Part shown: positions 30,973 to 39,432 of the stretch, one piece after another | How the letters are laid out: every line of letters starts with the position of its first letter | How positions within the stretch are numbered: position 1 is the stretch's first letter | Source of the DNA: Myxococcus sp. RHSTA-1-4 | GTDB lineage: Bacteria; Myxococcota; Myxococcia; Myxococcales; Myxococcaceae | Assembly: GCF_020037125.1 (NCBI RefSeq) | Contig: NZ_JAIQDG010000002.1 | Coordinates: forward strand, 62,001-126,000 | Length of the DNA: 64,000 nucleotides | Direction of reading: 5' to 3' | Program-made: the position numbers and the translations under genes | The notes under the pieces: generated by a model | Told to the model about the DNA's origin: nothing | The model's database searches: none | What the model saw: only the letters and a program-made list of their open reading frames with translations

Positions 30973-33801
30973 ATGAAAGCCGACTTCACGCGCCGCACGT
31001 TCTCTCAAGGGAAGCACTACAGCGGCGTGCGCATGCAGCAGGGGCGCGTCCAGCTCGATGCGGACTGGAACGAGCTGGTCGACATCCAGGCCCACCTGCA
31101 CCGCACCCAGGGCGCCGACGTGTTCGGGCAGAGCGGCGCGCCCAAGCCCCAGCAGGGCGCCCACTTCCAGCTGGGCGTCACGGAGTCCGGCGCGGACCTG
31201 ACCCTCGCGCCGGGCCGCTTCTACGTCGACGGCATCCTCTGCGAGCTGGAGCAGGGGTCGAGCTACCTGGGCCAGCCGGACCTGCCCACGCCGCCCTTCG
31301 TCACGGGCGAGGGGGGCGCGCGGGCGCTGGCGCTGGAGACGGGCACGTACCTGGCCTACCTGGATGTCTGGGAACAGCTCGTCACGGCCCTCGAGGACCC
31401 GGGCATCCGCGAGGTGGCCCTGGGCGGGCCGGACACCACCGTGCGCACGCGCACCCTCTGGCAGGTGAAGCTGGCCAAGGTGAGCGGCGACCCGGCGGCG
31501 ACGGGCTGGACGCCCTCGCTGCCGGCGCCGGGCACCGGGACGCTCATGGCGCGGGCCCAGCCGTCCGCGTCCGGCGGTGAGCCCCTGCTGGTCCCCGCGG
31601 GGGCCGGTTACCGGCGGCTGGAGAACCAGCTCTACCGCGTGGAGGTGCACGCGGTGAGTGAGTCGGGGCGGGTGACGGCCAAGTGGAGCCGGGACAATGG
31701 CGCGGTGGTGGCGCCGTGGCTGTCCGGCAGTGGGGACTCGGTGACGATTGGCGGCTCCGGCCGCAACGAGCTGCTGGGCTTCACCTCCGCCGCGTTCGTG
31801 GAGCTGACGGACGACGCCCGGGAGCTGCAGGGGCAGGGCGGGTTGCTCTACGGAGTGAAGGCGGTGAACGGCGCCATTCTCACGCTCGACACCACCGCCG
31901 CGGGCTCGCCGGGGACGTTCGACCGGGCCGCCTTCCCGCGCAACCCGAAGGCGCGGCGCTGGGAGGGCCGCCTGGAGTGGGAGAGCGGCTCGGGGGCCCC
32001 GGACTGGCTGGCCCTGGAGGATGGCGTGGAGGTGAAGCCCTCCGCCGGCACCTTCCGCGTGGGGGACTATTGGCTCATCCCGGCCCGCCACCTCACGGCG
32101 GACGTCGAGTGGCCGCGGGACGGTGTCGGCTCGCCCCTGCCTCGGCTGCCCCACGGCGTCGCTCACCACTACGCGCCCCTGGCGGTGGTGCGCAAGCCGG
32201 CGGTGGGAAACCCCTCCGTGGAGGACCGGCGCAAGGTGTTCCCCGCGCTGACGGCCCTCACCGCGAAGGACGTGGGCTTCGACTCCACCGTCTTCGGCTC
32301 GGCGGAGGTGGAGACCGTCCAGGAGGCGCTGGACCACCTGTACCGGGTGCGGCGCGAGTGGGCCGTCATCCTGCTGCCCGGGGATGACGTGGTGGAGGCC
32401 TTCGCCCAGATTCCTCCGGGAACGGGCGTGCGCGTCCACTTCGGCCCTGGCACGTTCACCCTGACGCAGGCCATCCACCTGACCGAGCGGGGCGACATCC
32501 AGATTTCCGGCAGCGGGCCGGCCACCCGCATCATCCGGACGGGAGGGGAGTCGGTCTTCTCCTTCCTCCGGTGCGGGAGCGTGCTGGTCAGGGACCTGCA
32601 CGCCGAGGCGGGGAGCGTCGAGCACAAGCAGGGCCTGCGCGGCCCAATCGCGTTCGAGGACTGCCCGTCGGTGACGGTGGAGAACGTCTCCGTCAAGTGC
32701 GGCGCGGACTGGCGGCGCGGCACGGCGTGCATCTCCGTGCGCAACACGCCTTCGGACACGCCCGCTCCGGTCCCCACCACCGCGCGCATCCGCTCGTGCG
32801 ACCTGAAGGTCGGCCACCAGCAGGTCGGCATCCTGCTCCTCGACGTGGAACGCTCGCAGGTGGAGGACAACGTCATCACCACCTACGCGAAGCCGGCGGC
32901 GCTGGACGCGGGAAGTCTGGTGGACACCCCGGAGTACCGAGGGCTGGTGCGGCGGCTGCTGATGACGCGGCTGCGGCTGCTGATGGATCCGCTGGCCGAG
33001 CCGGATGCCGTCGTCAGTGGCGGGATGTTTGGCTCCTACCACGTGTACTTCGATGCGGACCCGAGCCTGCGGCTGGCCTGGCAGGACCTCCTGCGGGTGG
33101 TCGCCCCCACCGTGCCGGAGTCGGAGGCGGGCAAGCCCTGGAAGCTCGCCGCGCGCCTGCAGATGCTCGCGGAGGACATCTTGCTGACGCGGGGGGTGCC
33201 CGGTATCCCGAACCTCCTGAGCACGACCATCACCACGTTCCGCAACTGGTTCGAGCGCCTCCGGGCCGCCTCTCCGGCGGTGGCCTCGCAGGGCATCACC
33301 GTGGCGGGAGCGCGGGCCACCGAGGTCCGCATCCGGGACAACACCCTCCGGGACGTGCTCCAGGGCATCCACATGGGCGTCAGCCAGCGCGCCAGCAGCC
33401 GTGCCGTGGGAGGAACGCTCCGGCGGGCCGGACGCGTCCACATCACCGGCAATGAGGTCCACGTGCTGATGACGGCCGAGTCCCTGGGAGAGCGGCACGG
33501 CATCTTCGTGGGCAACTGCGACACGTTGCTGCTCGAGGACAACCACGTGCGTGTCGCGCGCAAGACCTTCCTCTCGCAGCTGGGCATCGACGCCATCCGC
33601 GTGTACGGCTCGTTCGGACGGCTGCTGACCGTTCAGCGGAACCACGTCGTCAACCCGGCGGTGGAGCCGGACAACGTGGGCTTGCGCGTGAAGGCCCTCA
33701 ACAGCGGCGACTTCCCCACGTCGCTGTGGCGCATCACGGACAACGTGTCCGTCTGCCAGACGCCCGAGCTCATCGACCTCGCCCCTCCCACGCTGGGTTG
33801 A
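30973..33801 (+). CDS. DUF6519-domain protein with right-handed parallel beta-helix
   Basis: A 942-residue protein. Its start, MKADFTRRTFSQGKHYSGVR then QQGRVQLDADWNELVDIQ, is the DUF6519 signature found at the end of many contractile injection and tail-like loci. Residues about 470-930 hold beta-helix coils: TRIIRTGGESVFSFLRC, SVLVRDLHAEAGSVEH, RVHITGNEVHVLM, CDTLLLEDNHVRVARK and LLTVQRNHVVNPAVEPDN. An alpha-helical insert is near 640-740 (RRLLMTRLRLLMDPLAEP). Position as last gene before the terminator and the beta-helix fold suggest a baseplate-attached fibre or receptor-binding protein. GGGAGAG lies upstream of ATG 30973. No enzymatic motif (such as pectate lyase residues) was identified. 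Confidence 0.82.
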   Translation: MKADFTRRTFSQGKHYSGVRMQQGRVQLDADWNELVDIQAHLHRTQGADVFGQSGAPKPQQGAHFQLGVTESGADLTLAPGRFYVDGILCELEQGSSYLGQPDLPTPPFVTGEGGARALALETGTYLAYLDVWEQLVTALEDPGIREVALGGPDTTVRTRTLWQVKLAKVSGDPAATGWTPSLPAPGTGTLMARAQPSASGGEPLLVPAGAGYRRLENQLYRVEVHAVSESGRVTAKWSRDNGAVVAPWLSGSGDSVTIGGSGRNELLGFTSAAFVELTDDARELQGQGGLLYGVKAVNGAILTLDTTAAGSPGTFDRAAFPRNPKARRWEGRLEWESGSGAPDWLALEDGVEVKPSAGTFRVGDYWLIPARHLTADVEWPRDGVGSPLPRLPHGVAHHYAPLAVVRKPAVGNPSVEDRRKVFPALTALTAKDVGFDSTVFGSAEVETVQEALDHLYRVRREWAVILLPGDDVVEAFAQIPPGTGVRVHFGPGTFTLTQAIHLTERGDIQISGSGPATRIIRTGGESVFSFLRCGSVLVRDLHAEAGSVEHKQGLRGPIAFEDCPSVTVENVSVKCGADWRRGTACISVRNTPSDTPAPVPTTARIRSCDLKVGHQQVGILLLDVERSQVEDNVITTYAKPAALDAGSLVDTPEYRGLVRRLLMTRLRLLMDPLAEPDAVVSGGMFGSYHVYFDADPSLRLAWQDLLRVVAPTVPESEAGKPWKLAARLQMLAEDILLTRGVPGIPNLLSTTITTFRNWFERLRAASPAVASQGITVAGARATEVRIRDNTLRDVLQGIHMGVSQRASSRAVGGTLRRAGRVHITGNEVHVLMTAESLGERHGIFVGNCDTLLLEDNHVRVARKTFLSQLGIDAIRVYGSFGRLLTVQRNHVVNPAVEPDNVGLRVKALNSGDFPTSLWRITDNVSVCQTPELIDLAPPTLG

Positions 33802-33913
33802 CGTGAAGAGGGGGCAGGGTTAGCGTTCCGTTCGCTGGTTCTGCTGGTGCAGCCGTAGGCCGACAGGCGCAAGCTCTAAGGCTCAAGGAAGGCGTTCGAT
33901 CCCCATGCCAGCA

Positions 33914-33943
33914 AAAAGGCCCCTCACGGGGCCTTTTCTTTTT
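33914..33943. terminator. Bidirectional intrinsic terminator between the eCIS operon and the RCC1 gene
   Basis: AAAAGGCCCC at 33914-33923, loop TCAC, and GGGGCCTTTT at 33928-33937 form a perfect 10-bp stem, followed on the + strand by CTTTTT and preceded by a fifth A that gives a T-run on the - strand. It lies 112 bases after the DUF6519 stop and 9 bases before the stop of the convergent RCC1 gene, so it can end both units. Confidence 0.92.
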
Positions 33944-33951
33944 GGGGCTGG

Positions 33952-36900
33952 CTACCGGTACACCGGGAGGGGATGGGGGCTCATGCCCATCTCGCCGTTG
34001 CCCAGCTGGCCGTACTGGTTGCTTCCCCAGGCCCATAGGCTCCCGCTGCCCGGATGCACGGCCAGCGAATGGGAGCTTCCTGCATCGAGCAGTCCCATGG
34101 GTTTGAGCAGTCCGGTGACCTGGACGGGCGTGGTGCGATTGGTGGTGGTTCCATCCCCGACCTGCCCATAGCCGTTGTAGCCCCAGGCCCACACCAAGCC
34201 ATCCGCGAGCCGAGCCATGGAGGAGCTGACGCCCCCCGCGATAGCCACCACGCCGGTCAGAGCCTGGACCTGGACCGGCGCGGTGCGTTGGGCGGTCGTC
34301 CCATCCCCCAGCTGGCCGTTGCCGTTGTAGCCCCAGGCCCAGACTGTTCCATCCGACAAGAGCGCGAAGGATTGGTGGCTCGCCGCCACGATGGCCAGCA
34401 CTCCGGTGAGGCCCGGAACCTGGGATGGGGTCGCGCGCTGGGTGGTGGTTCCATCCCCGAGCTGCCCGTGGCCGTTGTAGCCCCAGGCCCAGACCGTTCC
34501 ATCGGACCTGCGTGCCACGGAATGAGACGAACCGGCCGAAACTTCCACGACCCCGGTCAGGGACGTCACCTGGACCGGCGCGTTGCGTTGGATGTTCGTC
34601 CCGTCTCCCAGTTGGTTGTTGCTATTGCTGCCCCAGGCCCACACTGTCCCGTCGTTGCGTACGGCCAGGCAATGGCTGTCTCCGGCCGAAATGCCCACGA
34701 TGCCGGTCAGTGGCGTCACCTGGATGGGGCTCAAGCGGTTGGTGGTGCTGGCATCCCCGAGCTGACCGCTGTTGTTGAGTCCCCAGGTCCACACGGTGCC
34801 GTCCGAGCGCAGCGCAACGCCATGGCCGTAACCCGCGGAGACCTTGGTCACGGTGTTCAGGTTCGGAATCTGCACGGGCTGGAGCCGCACGTTCGTCGTC
34901 CCATCTCCGAGCTGGCCAGTCCGGTTGAAGCCCCAGCTCCACACCGTGCCTGCCGTGCTCACCGCCAGGGTGAAGTCGGGCCCACCGGCGGCGGCCGTGA
35001 CCTGGACGAGGTTGTTCACCGGAGCCGCGGTCCTGCGCCGGGGGTCGATACCGTTGCCGAGCTGGCCTTCGGAGTTGCTTCCCCAGGACACCACCTGCTT
35101 GTCCGACCGCAGCGCCAGGTTGTGCTCGTTGCCCGCCGCGATGGCGGTGATGCCGGAGAGTGTCTGCACCTGTGCCGGAGTCGTGCGATTCACGAAGCCG
35201 CCATCTCCGAGCTGGCCCACGGAGTTCGCTCCCCAGGCCCAGACCGTCCCATCCGACCGTAGCGCGAGGGCGTGGGTGCCTCCCGCGCTGATGGCGGTCG
35301 CGCCAGAGAGGCCCGGCACCTGGACAGGGCTCGTGCGGGTGGTGACAGTCCCATCTCCGAGCTGCCCGCTGCCGTTGTAGCCCCAGGCCCACACGGTGCC
35401 GTCGGAGCGCAGTGCCATGGAATGAATGGCGCCGCTATCGATGGAGACCACGCCGGTGAGGTTCGATACGGGGACAGGGGTCAGGCGGTTGGTGGTGGTG
35501 CCATCCCCGAGCATGCCGTAGGCATTGTAGCCCCAGCTCACCACCGTGCCGTCCGTGCGCAGGGCCAGGGAGAATGAGTTGCCGGCAATCACTGTCTTCA
35601 CGCCTGTCAGGTTCTGCACCAGGACCGGAGTCAGGCGGTTGGTGGAGGTGCCATCTCCGAGCTGGCCGTACTGGTTGTTTCCCCAGGCCCACACCGTGCC
35701 ATCCGAGCGTACGGCCAGGCTGTGTCCATTGCCGGCGGAAACGGCCACCACGCCAGTGAGGTTCTGCACCTGGACCAGCGCGGTACGCGCGCTGGTGGAG
35801 CCGTCCCCGAGCTGGCCAGCGTAGTTGCTTCCCCAGGCCCACACGGTGCCATCCGTGCGCAGGACCAGTGAGTGGTTGTACCCCAACGCCAGCTCGCGGA
35901 CGTTGTTCAGGGTGAGGCTCGCGAGTGTGGGTACCAGGCGGCTGGCGCCCGTCCCATCCCCGAACATGCCAACGAAATTGCTCCCCCAGCCCCAGATGGT
36001 GCCGTCCGAGCGCCGGGCCACCGAGTAATTCATGCGAGCATGGAGCTTCGTCACCGCGCTCAGGCTTGGAACGTAGGACAGGACGCGTGACCCGGTGGTC
36101 GTCCCGTTTCCGAGCTGGCCAAAGGTATTGCTGCCCCAGGTGAAGACGGCCCCCTCCTCGAGGAGGACGACCGAGTGCTGGTGCCCGGCGGCAATGGCGC
36201 TCACTCCCGCGATTTTCGGTACCTGGAAGGGCCTGTTCCGGCTGGCCGTGTTGTCGTCGCCGAGCTGGCCCTGGGCGTCATGCCCCCAGGCGGACACCGT
36301 GCCGTCGGTGCGCAGCGCCAGTGAGTGGAGGTCCCCCGCCGCGAGCGCCTTCACGCTGCTCAGGGGGGTGATGACGACGGGCCGGGTGCGCTGGGTGTTG
36401 GTGCCATCCCCGAGCTGGCCGTGGGTGTTGTCCCCCCATGCGTGGACCGCGCCGGTGGTGAGCAGGGCCATCGAGTGGGCGCCGCCGGCCACCACGAGCT
36501 TCACGCTCGCCAGGTTCTGCACGATGACGGGCGTCAGCCGGTGGATGTTGGTGCCATCCCCGAGCTGGCCGTGGGTGTTGTCACCCCAGGCCCTCACCGT
36601 TCCGTCCGTGAGGACGGCCAGCGAGTGGTAGCCGCCCGCCGCGATGCCTGTCACGCCGCTCAGGCCCGGAACCTGGACGGGCACCTCGCGCGGGGTGGTG
36701 GTGCCGTCGCCGAGCTGGCCGGAGGAGTTGCTTCCCCACGCCCACACCGTCCCGTCCGCGAGCAGGGCCAGCGAGTGGTGCTCCCCCGCGGCGATGGACA
36801 CCGCGGTGCTCAGGCCCGACACCTGGACCGGCTTGTATCGGCGCAGGGTCGACCCGTCACCCAGCTGACCGGAGAAGTTCTCACCCCATGCCCACACCGT

Positions 36901-37155
36901 GCCATCCGCGCGGAGGGCCAGCGAGTGCAGGGCGCCGGTCTCCACGGAGGCCACGTTCTTCAGCTCCGGCACCGCGACGGGTTGGCGCCTCCGATTCGTG
37001 GTGCCGTCACCCAGTTGCCCCACGGCATTGTCGCCCCAGGACAGCACCGTGCCGTCGTTGCGCAGCAGCAGCGTGTGCGAGGCCCCGGTGACCAGCGACG
37101 TCAGTTCCTCCTGGCCAGCCGTCAGGAGCGTCTTCGTGGATGTCGTATCGGGCAT
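33952..37155 (-). CDS. RCC1-repeat protein, 21 repeats, no signal peptide
   Basis: A 1067-residue protein made almost entirely of RCC1 repeats of about 50 residues. By eye I count 21 units of the form TVWAWGxNxxGQLGDGTTxxRxxPVQVxxLxxVxxxxAGxxHSLALRxDG, beginning with a half unit at the N-terminus and ending with a half unit, as in circularly closed propellers. Seven repeats make one seven-bladed propeller in eukaryotic RCC1, so 21 fits three propellers. The N-terminus MPDTTSTKTLLTAGQEEL is not a signal peptide or lipobox, unlike many myxobacterial RCC1 proteins. The start ATG has GGGGGA upstream. It is convergent with the eCIS operon and divergent from the DUF4157 gene. Possible roles are eCIS cargo, accessory or fibre-type protein; none is shown. 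Confidence 0.9.
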   Translation of the reverse strand: MPDTTSTKTLLTAGQEELTSLVTGASHTLLLRNDGTVLSWGDNAVGQLGDGTTNRRRQPVAVPELKNVASVETGALHSLALRADGTVWAWGENFSGQLGDGSTLRRYKPVQVSGLSTAVSIAAGEHHSLALLADGTVWAWGSNSSGQLGDGTTTPREVPVQVPGLSGVTGIAAGGYHSLAVLTDGTVRAWGDNTHGQLGDGTNIHRLTPVIVQNLASVKLVVAGGAHSMALLTTGAVHAWGDNTHGQLGDGTNTQRTRPVVITPLSSVKALAAGDLHSLALRTDGTVSAWGHDAQGQLGDDNTASRNRPFQVPKIAGVSAIAAGHQHSVVLLEEGAVFTWGSNTFGQLGNGTTTGSRVLSYVPSLSAVTKLHARMNYSVARRSDGTIWGWGSNFVGMFGDGTGASRLVPTLASLTLNNVRELALGYNHSLVLRTDGTVWAWGSNYAGQLGDGSTSARTALVQVQNLTGVVAVSAGNGHSLAVRSDGTVWAWGNNQYGQLGDGTSTNRLTPVLVQNLTGVKTVIAGNSFSLALRTDGTVVSWGYNAYGMLGDGTTTNRLTPVPVSNLTGVVSIDSGAIHSMALRSDGTVWAWGYNGSGQLGDGTVTTRTSPVQVPGLSGATAISAGGTHALALRSDGTVWAWGANSVGQLGDGGFVNRTTPAQVQTLSGITAIAAGNEHNLALRSDKQVVSWGSNSEGQLGNGIDPRRRTAAPVNNLVQVTAAAGGPDFTLAVSTAGTVWSWGFNRTGQLGDGTTNVRLQPVQIPNLNTVTKVSAGYGHGVALRSDGTVWTWGLNNSGQLGDASTTNRLSPIQVTPLTGIVGISAGDSHCLAVRNDGTVWAWGSNSNNQLGDGTNIQRNAPVQVTSLTGVVEVSAGSSHSVARRSDGTVWAWGYNGHGQLGDGTTTQRATPSQVPGLTGVLAIVAASHQSFALLSDGTVWAWGYNGNGQLGDGTTAQRTAPVQVQALTGVVAIAGGVSSSMARLADGLVWAWGYNGYGQVGDGTTTNRTTPVQVTGLLKPMGLLDAGSSHSLAVHPGSGSLWAWGSNQYGQLGNGEMGMSPHPLPVYR

Positions 37156-37391
37156 GGGTCCCCCAGGGAAGCGGCGCGTAAGGCTATCATCACTGATGCA
37201 CTGACAAGCTTGTGATTCATCACGGCGGCGACGTGCGCTCAGGCGCGCACGCGGTCGGCGTCTGCCTCGGGACGTGCGTCAGCTCGTGGGCCCGCAGTTG
37301 CCGCCCCGCCGGAACGAACGCATTGTGTATCCTGTCCTCCGCGAAAGAGCCGTGTCCAGCGCGTGACGGAAGAGAGGAGTAGGCTTGGCTC

Positions 37392-38738
37392 ATGCGCACG
37401 CTCACACCCAAGGCGGGCCCGTCCGAGCCCCGTTCGAGGCTCGGGCGCCATTCCTTCCGCGTCGTCCCGAGAACCGACTCACGTGAGCAGCAGGCCGAGT
37501 CCCAGGCCTCCTCGCTCCTGCCCCAGCCGCGGAGGGGGCCGACGACGCGCGGCGGCTCACGCGCCGAGGCGGCCTCGTCGCACTCTCTCGGACTGGGGGC
37601 GGGGCAGCCCCTGCCGGCCGCCGAGCGTCGCTTCCTGGAGCCCCGGTTCGGCCATGACTTCAGCCGGGTGCGCATCCACGCGGACGCGCAGGCCCACGCC
37701 GCGGCCGAGTCGCTCGGCGCGCGGGCCTTCACGCATGGCGACGACATCGCCTTCGCGCGCGGAGTCTGGCCCGCGCGCTCCCTGGCGGATCGCCAGACGC
37801 TCTTCCATGAGCTGACCCACGTCACCCAGGCGGCCCCTCCGGGGGAGGTGATGCGAGAGGAAGCGCAACAGGCGAAGAGCCCCGCGCCCGAAGGGCAGAC
37901 GTTTCCGTTCGCGGGCCTGTCGCCCGCGGAGCTGGCCAGCTACGTCGACGAGAAGGTGACGGGGCTGGGGGTGAACCTGGTGCGAGGCCAGGTGGACCTC
38001 GCCCTGGAGGGACAGGACAAGACCCTCAGCGTTCCACTCTCCTGGTTCGACACGAAGGTGTACAACGTCCTACCCGTGATTCCCGTGTACGCCTCCCGCA
38101 CGAAGGCCCTGGCCGAGCTCGCGGGCTATCCCGCCGGCCTCCGCGCCCACGGAATGGAGCCGGTGGGTTTCTACCAGGACGCGGGACTCGTCTGGCCCAC
38201 CCTGCTGAATCCCCAGACCGCGCCGCGCATGTTCTCCGTCTTCCCCCAGGCGCTCGACGCGGCGAGGCGGGACGCGAAGGCGACCAGCGAGCTCTTCGCG
38301 AACCTGCTCTTCTGGTACATCGGCGCCCGCTTCATCCCGGGGGGGACGCCCTCCGTGCCGAAGACTCCCGCGGCGGCGCCCAAGGCGGCACCCAAGCCCA
38401 CGCCCAAGCCCGCCGCGGCGGCCGGCTCGGTGCTGTCGACCGGGGCGAAGGAGACGCTCAAGAAGCTGGCCGGCAAGGACCAGGCCCTGATGCAGGAGGC
38501 CATGGAGCTGGCCGCGACGCGTGGGAAGACGGGCTTCCTGGATGACGTGGGCGCGCTCGCGGAGACGGTGGGCAAGCGCATTCCTGGTGGGCAGGTGCAC
38601 CTGCTCGGGGAGGTGGAGGGCGCGCAGGTCTTCGGCTCGCTCGTCTCGGGGACGGGCATTGTCTCGCTCAAGGGCGTCACCCAGGTCGTCAAGATGAGCG
38701 CGGGCAAGCTCGTCCAGATTCTGGGCCCCTTCCGGTGA
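37392..38738 (+). CDS. DUF4157 (eCIS core domain) protein, candidate injection cargo
   Basis: A 448-residue protein. Residues about 75-150 are a DUF4157 domain: FLEPRFGHDFSRVRIHADAQ, SLGARAFTHGDDIAFA and the zincin-like H139-E-L-T-H143 motif followed by VTQA. This domain is strongly linked to eCIS loci and has been reported to mark or load eCIS cargo. The rest (residues 170-448) is unlike known toxins to my eye; it has a helical, hydrophobic stretch near SELFANLLFWYIGARFIPGG, a Pro/Ala/Lys linker (APKAAPKPTPKPAAAA) near 340 and a globular end. No signal peptide is visible. The intergenic gap to the divergent RCC1 gene is 236 bases with no clear promoter. Its stop overlaps the next start. Confidence 0.85.
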   Translation: MRTLTPKAGPSEPRSRLGRHSFRVVPRTDSREQQAESQASSLLPQPRRGPTTRGGSRAEAASSHSLGLGAGQPLPAAERRFLEPRFGHDFSRVRIHADAQAHAAAESLGARAFTHGDDIAFARGVWPARSLADRQTLFHELTHVTQAAPPGEVMREEAQQAKSPAPEGQTFPFAGLSPAELASYVDEKVTGLGVNLVRGQVDLALEGQDKTLSVPLSWFDTKVYNVLPVIPVYASRTKALAELAGYPAGLRAHGMEPVGFYQDAGLVWPTLLNPQTAPRMFSVFPQALDAARRDAKATSELFANLLFWYIGARFIPGGTPSVPKTPAAAPKAAPKPTPKPAAAAGSVLSTGAKETLKKLAGKDQALMQEAMELAATRGKTGFLDDVGALAETVGKRIPGGQVHLLGEVEGAQVFGSLVSGTGIVSLKGVTQVVKMSAGKLVQILGPFR

Positions 38739-39394
38739 AAACCATGACTCCCTCCGGTGTCTCCAGCCCCCTGCCTCCGGAGTCCTACGGAGAGCTCACC
38801 GCCGCCTTCGAGCGCATCCTCGCCCCGTGCCGCTCCGGGCGTTGGTTCTTCGCTCCTTCCTCGCCGTCGGAGTCCTCCGGGCAGGAGCTGCTCGAGGCGC
38901 TGCGGCGCGCCGCGCCGGCCGGTGCCGCGGCGCTTCCGCCCGTGGAGGTGGTGCGCTCCGGAGCCGAGGAGCTGCGGCCGCTGCTCGCGCGGGCGCGCTT
39001 CGACCCCGAGCGCCCCGCGGATTCCTGGCGCCAGGAGGCCACGCGGCGGCTGTCCGCGCGGCTGGCCGAGGTCCGCGACGAGCGCTGGTTCCAGGCCCGC
39101 ATCGGCCCCCCGCTGTGGCCCATTCCCGGACAGCCCACCATCTGCCGGCCGCTCGTGGCCGACCGGAACCTCCCTGGCTCGGTGACGACCGACACCGGCT
39201 CCCAGGAGGCGCTCTGGCTCCTGCTGTGTCAGGCCGAGTTCGACGTCTGGCACGCGCTCCAGTGGCTCGCCGCGGGGTTGTCGCCGGAGGACAACCCCTT
39301 CGAGCCCTGGGTGAGGCTTCAGGCGGCAGGCTACTTCCCGCTGGGCGTGCTCGACGGGCGACTCATCCTGTGGACGCTGGCGCCGCCGAAGTAG
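38735..39394 (+). CDS. Hypothetical 219-aa protein coupled to the DUF4157 gene
   Basis: I do not recognise this protein. It starts at GTG 38735, overlapping the DUF4157 stop (GTGA), or at ATG 38744 nine bases later. The product is cytoplasmic-looking, with no signal peptide or membrane segment. Features: LTAAFERILAPCRSGRWFFA near the N-terminus, an Arg/Ala-rich helical middle, and a C-terminal part with SQEALWLLLCQAEFDVWHAL and WVRLQAAGYFPLGVLDGRLI. The tight coupling to a DUF4157 gene suggests a partner such as a loading chaperone, immunity protein or second cargo. That is inference from position only. Confidence 0.7.
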   Translation: MKTMTPSGVSSPLPPESYGELTAAFERILAPCRSGRWFFAPSSPSESSGQELLEALRRAAPAGAAALPPVEVVRSGAEELRPLLARARFDPERPADSWRQEATRRLSARLAEVRDERWFQARIGPPLWPIPGQPTICRPLVADRNLPGSVTTDTGSQEALWLLLCQAEFDVWHALQWLAAGLSPEDNPFEPWVRLQAAGYFPLGVLDGRLILWTLAPPK

Positions 39395-39432
39395 GGACGG
39401 CCGCTCCGCGCGGGGAGGTTGAAGAGTCCGGG

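Noticed and set aside
12300-33801. Prophage or R-type tailocin
   Set aside because: There is no capsid, portal, terminase, integrase or lysis cassette. The AAA+ ATPase, Pvc16-like cap and DUF4157 partner are eCIS features. The holin-superfamily gene at 42149 belongs to a YqjE-like cluster.
12300-33801. Type VI secretion system
   Set aside because: No TssJ, TssL, TssM or ClpV-type genes are present, and the sheath is one protein of the eCIS/phage type rather than the TssB/TssC pair.
33845-33912. tRNA-like text (GTTCGATCCCC and a GCTGGTG/TGCCAGC acceptor-like pairing) after the eCIS operon
   Set aside because: The T-stem pairs at only three of five positions and the anticodon stem does not form. 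It may be chance or a decayed tRNA end that could have served as an integration site, but the sequence cannot support a tRNA call.
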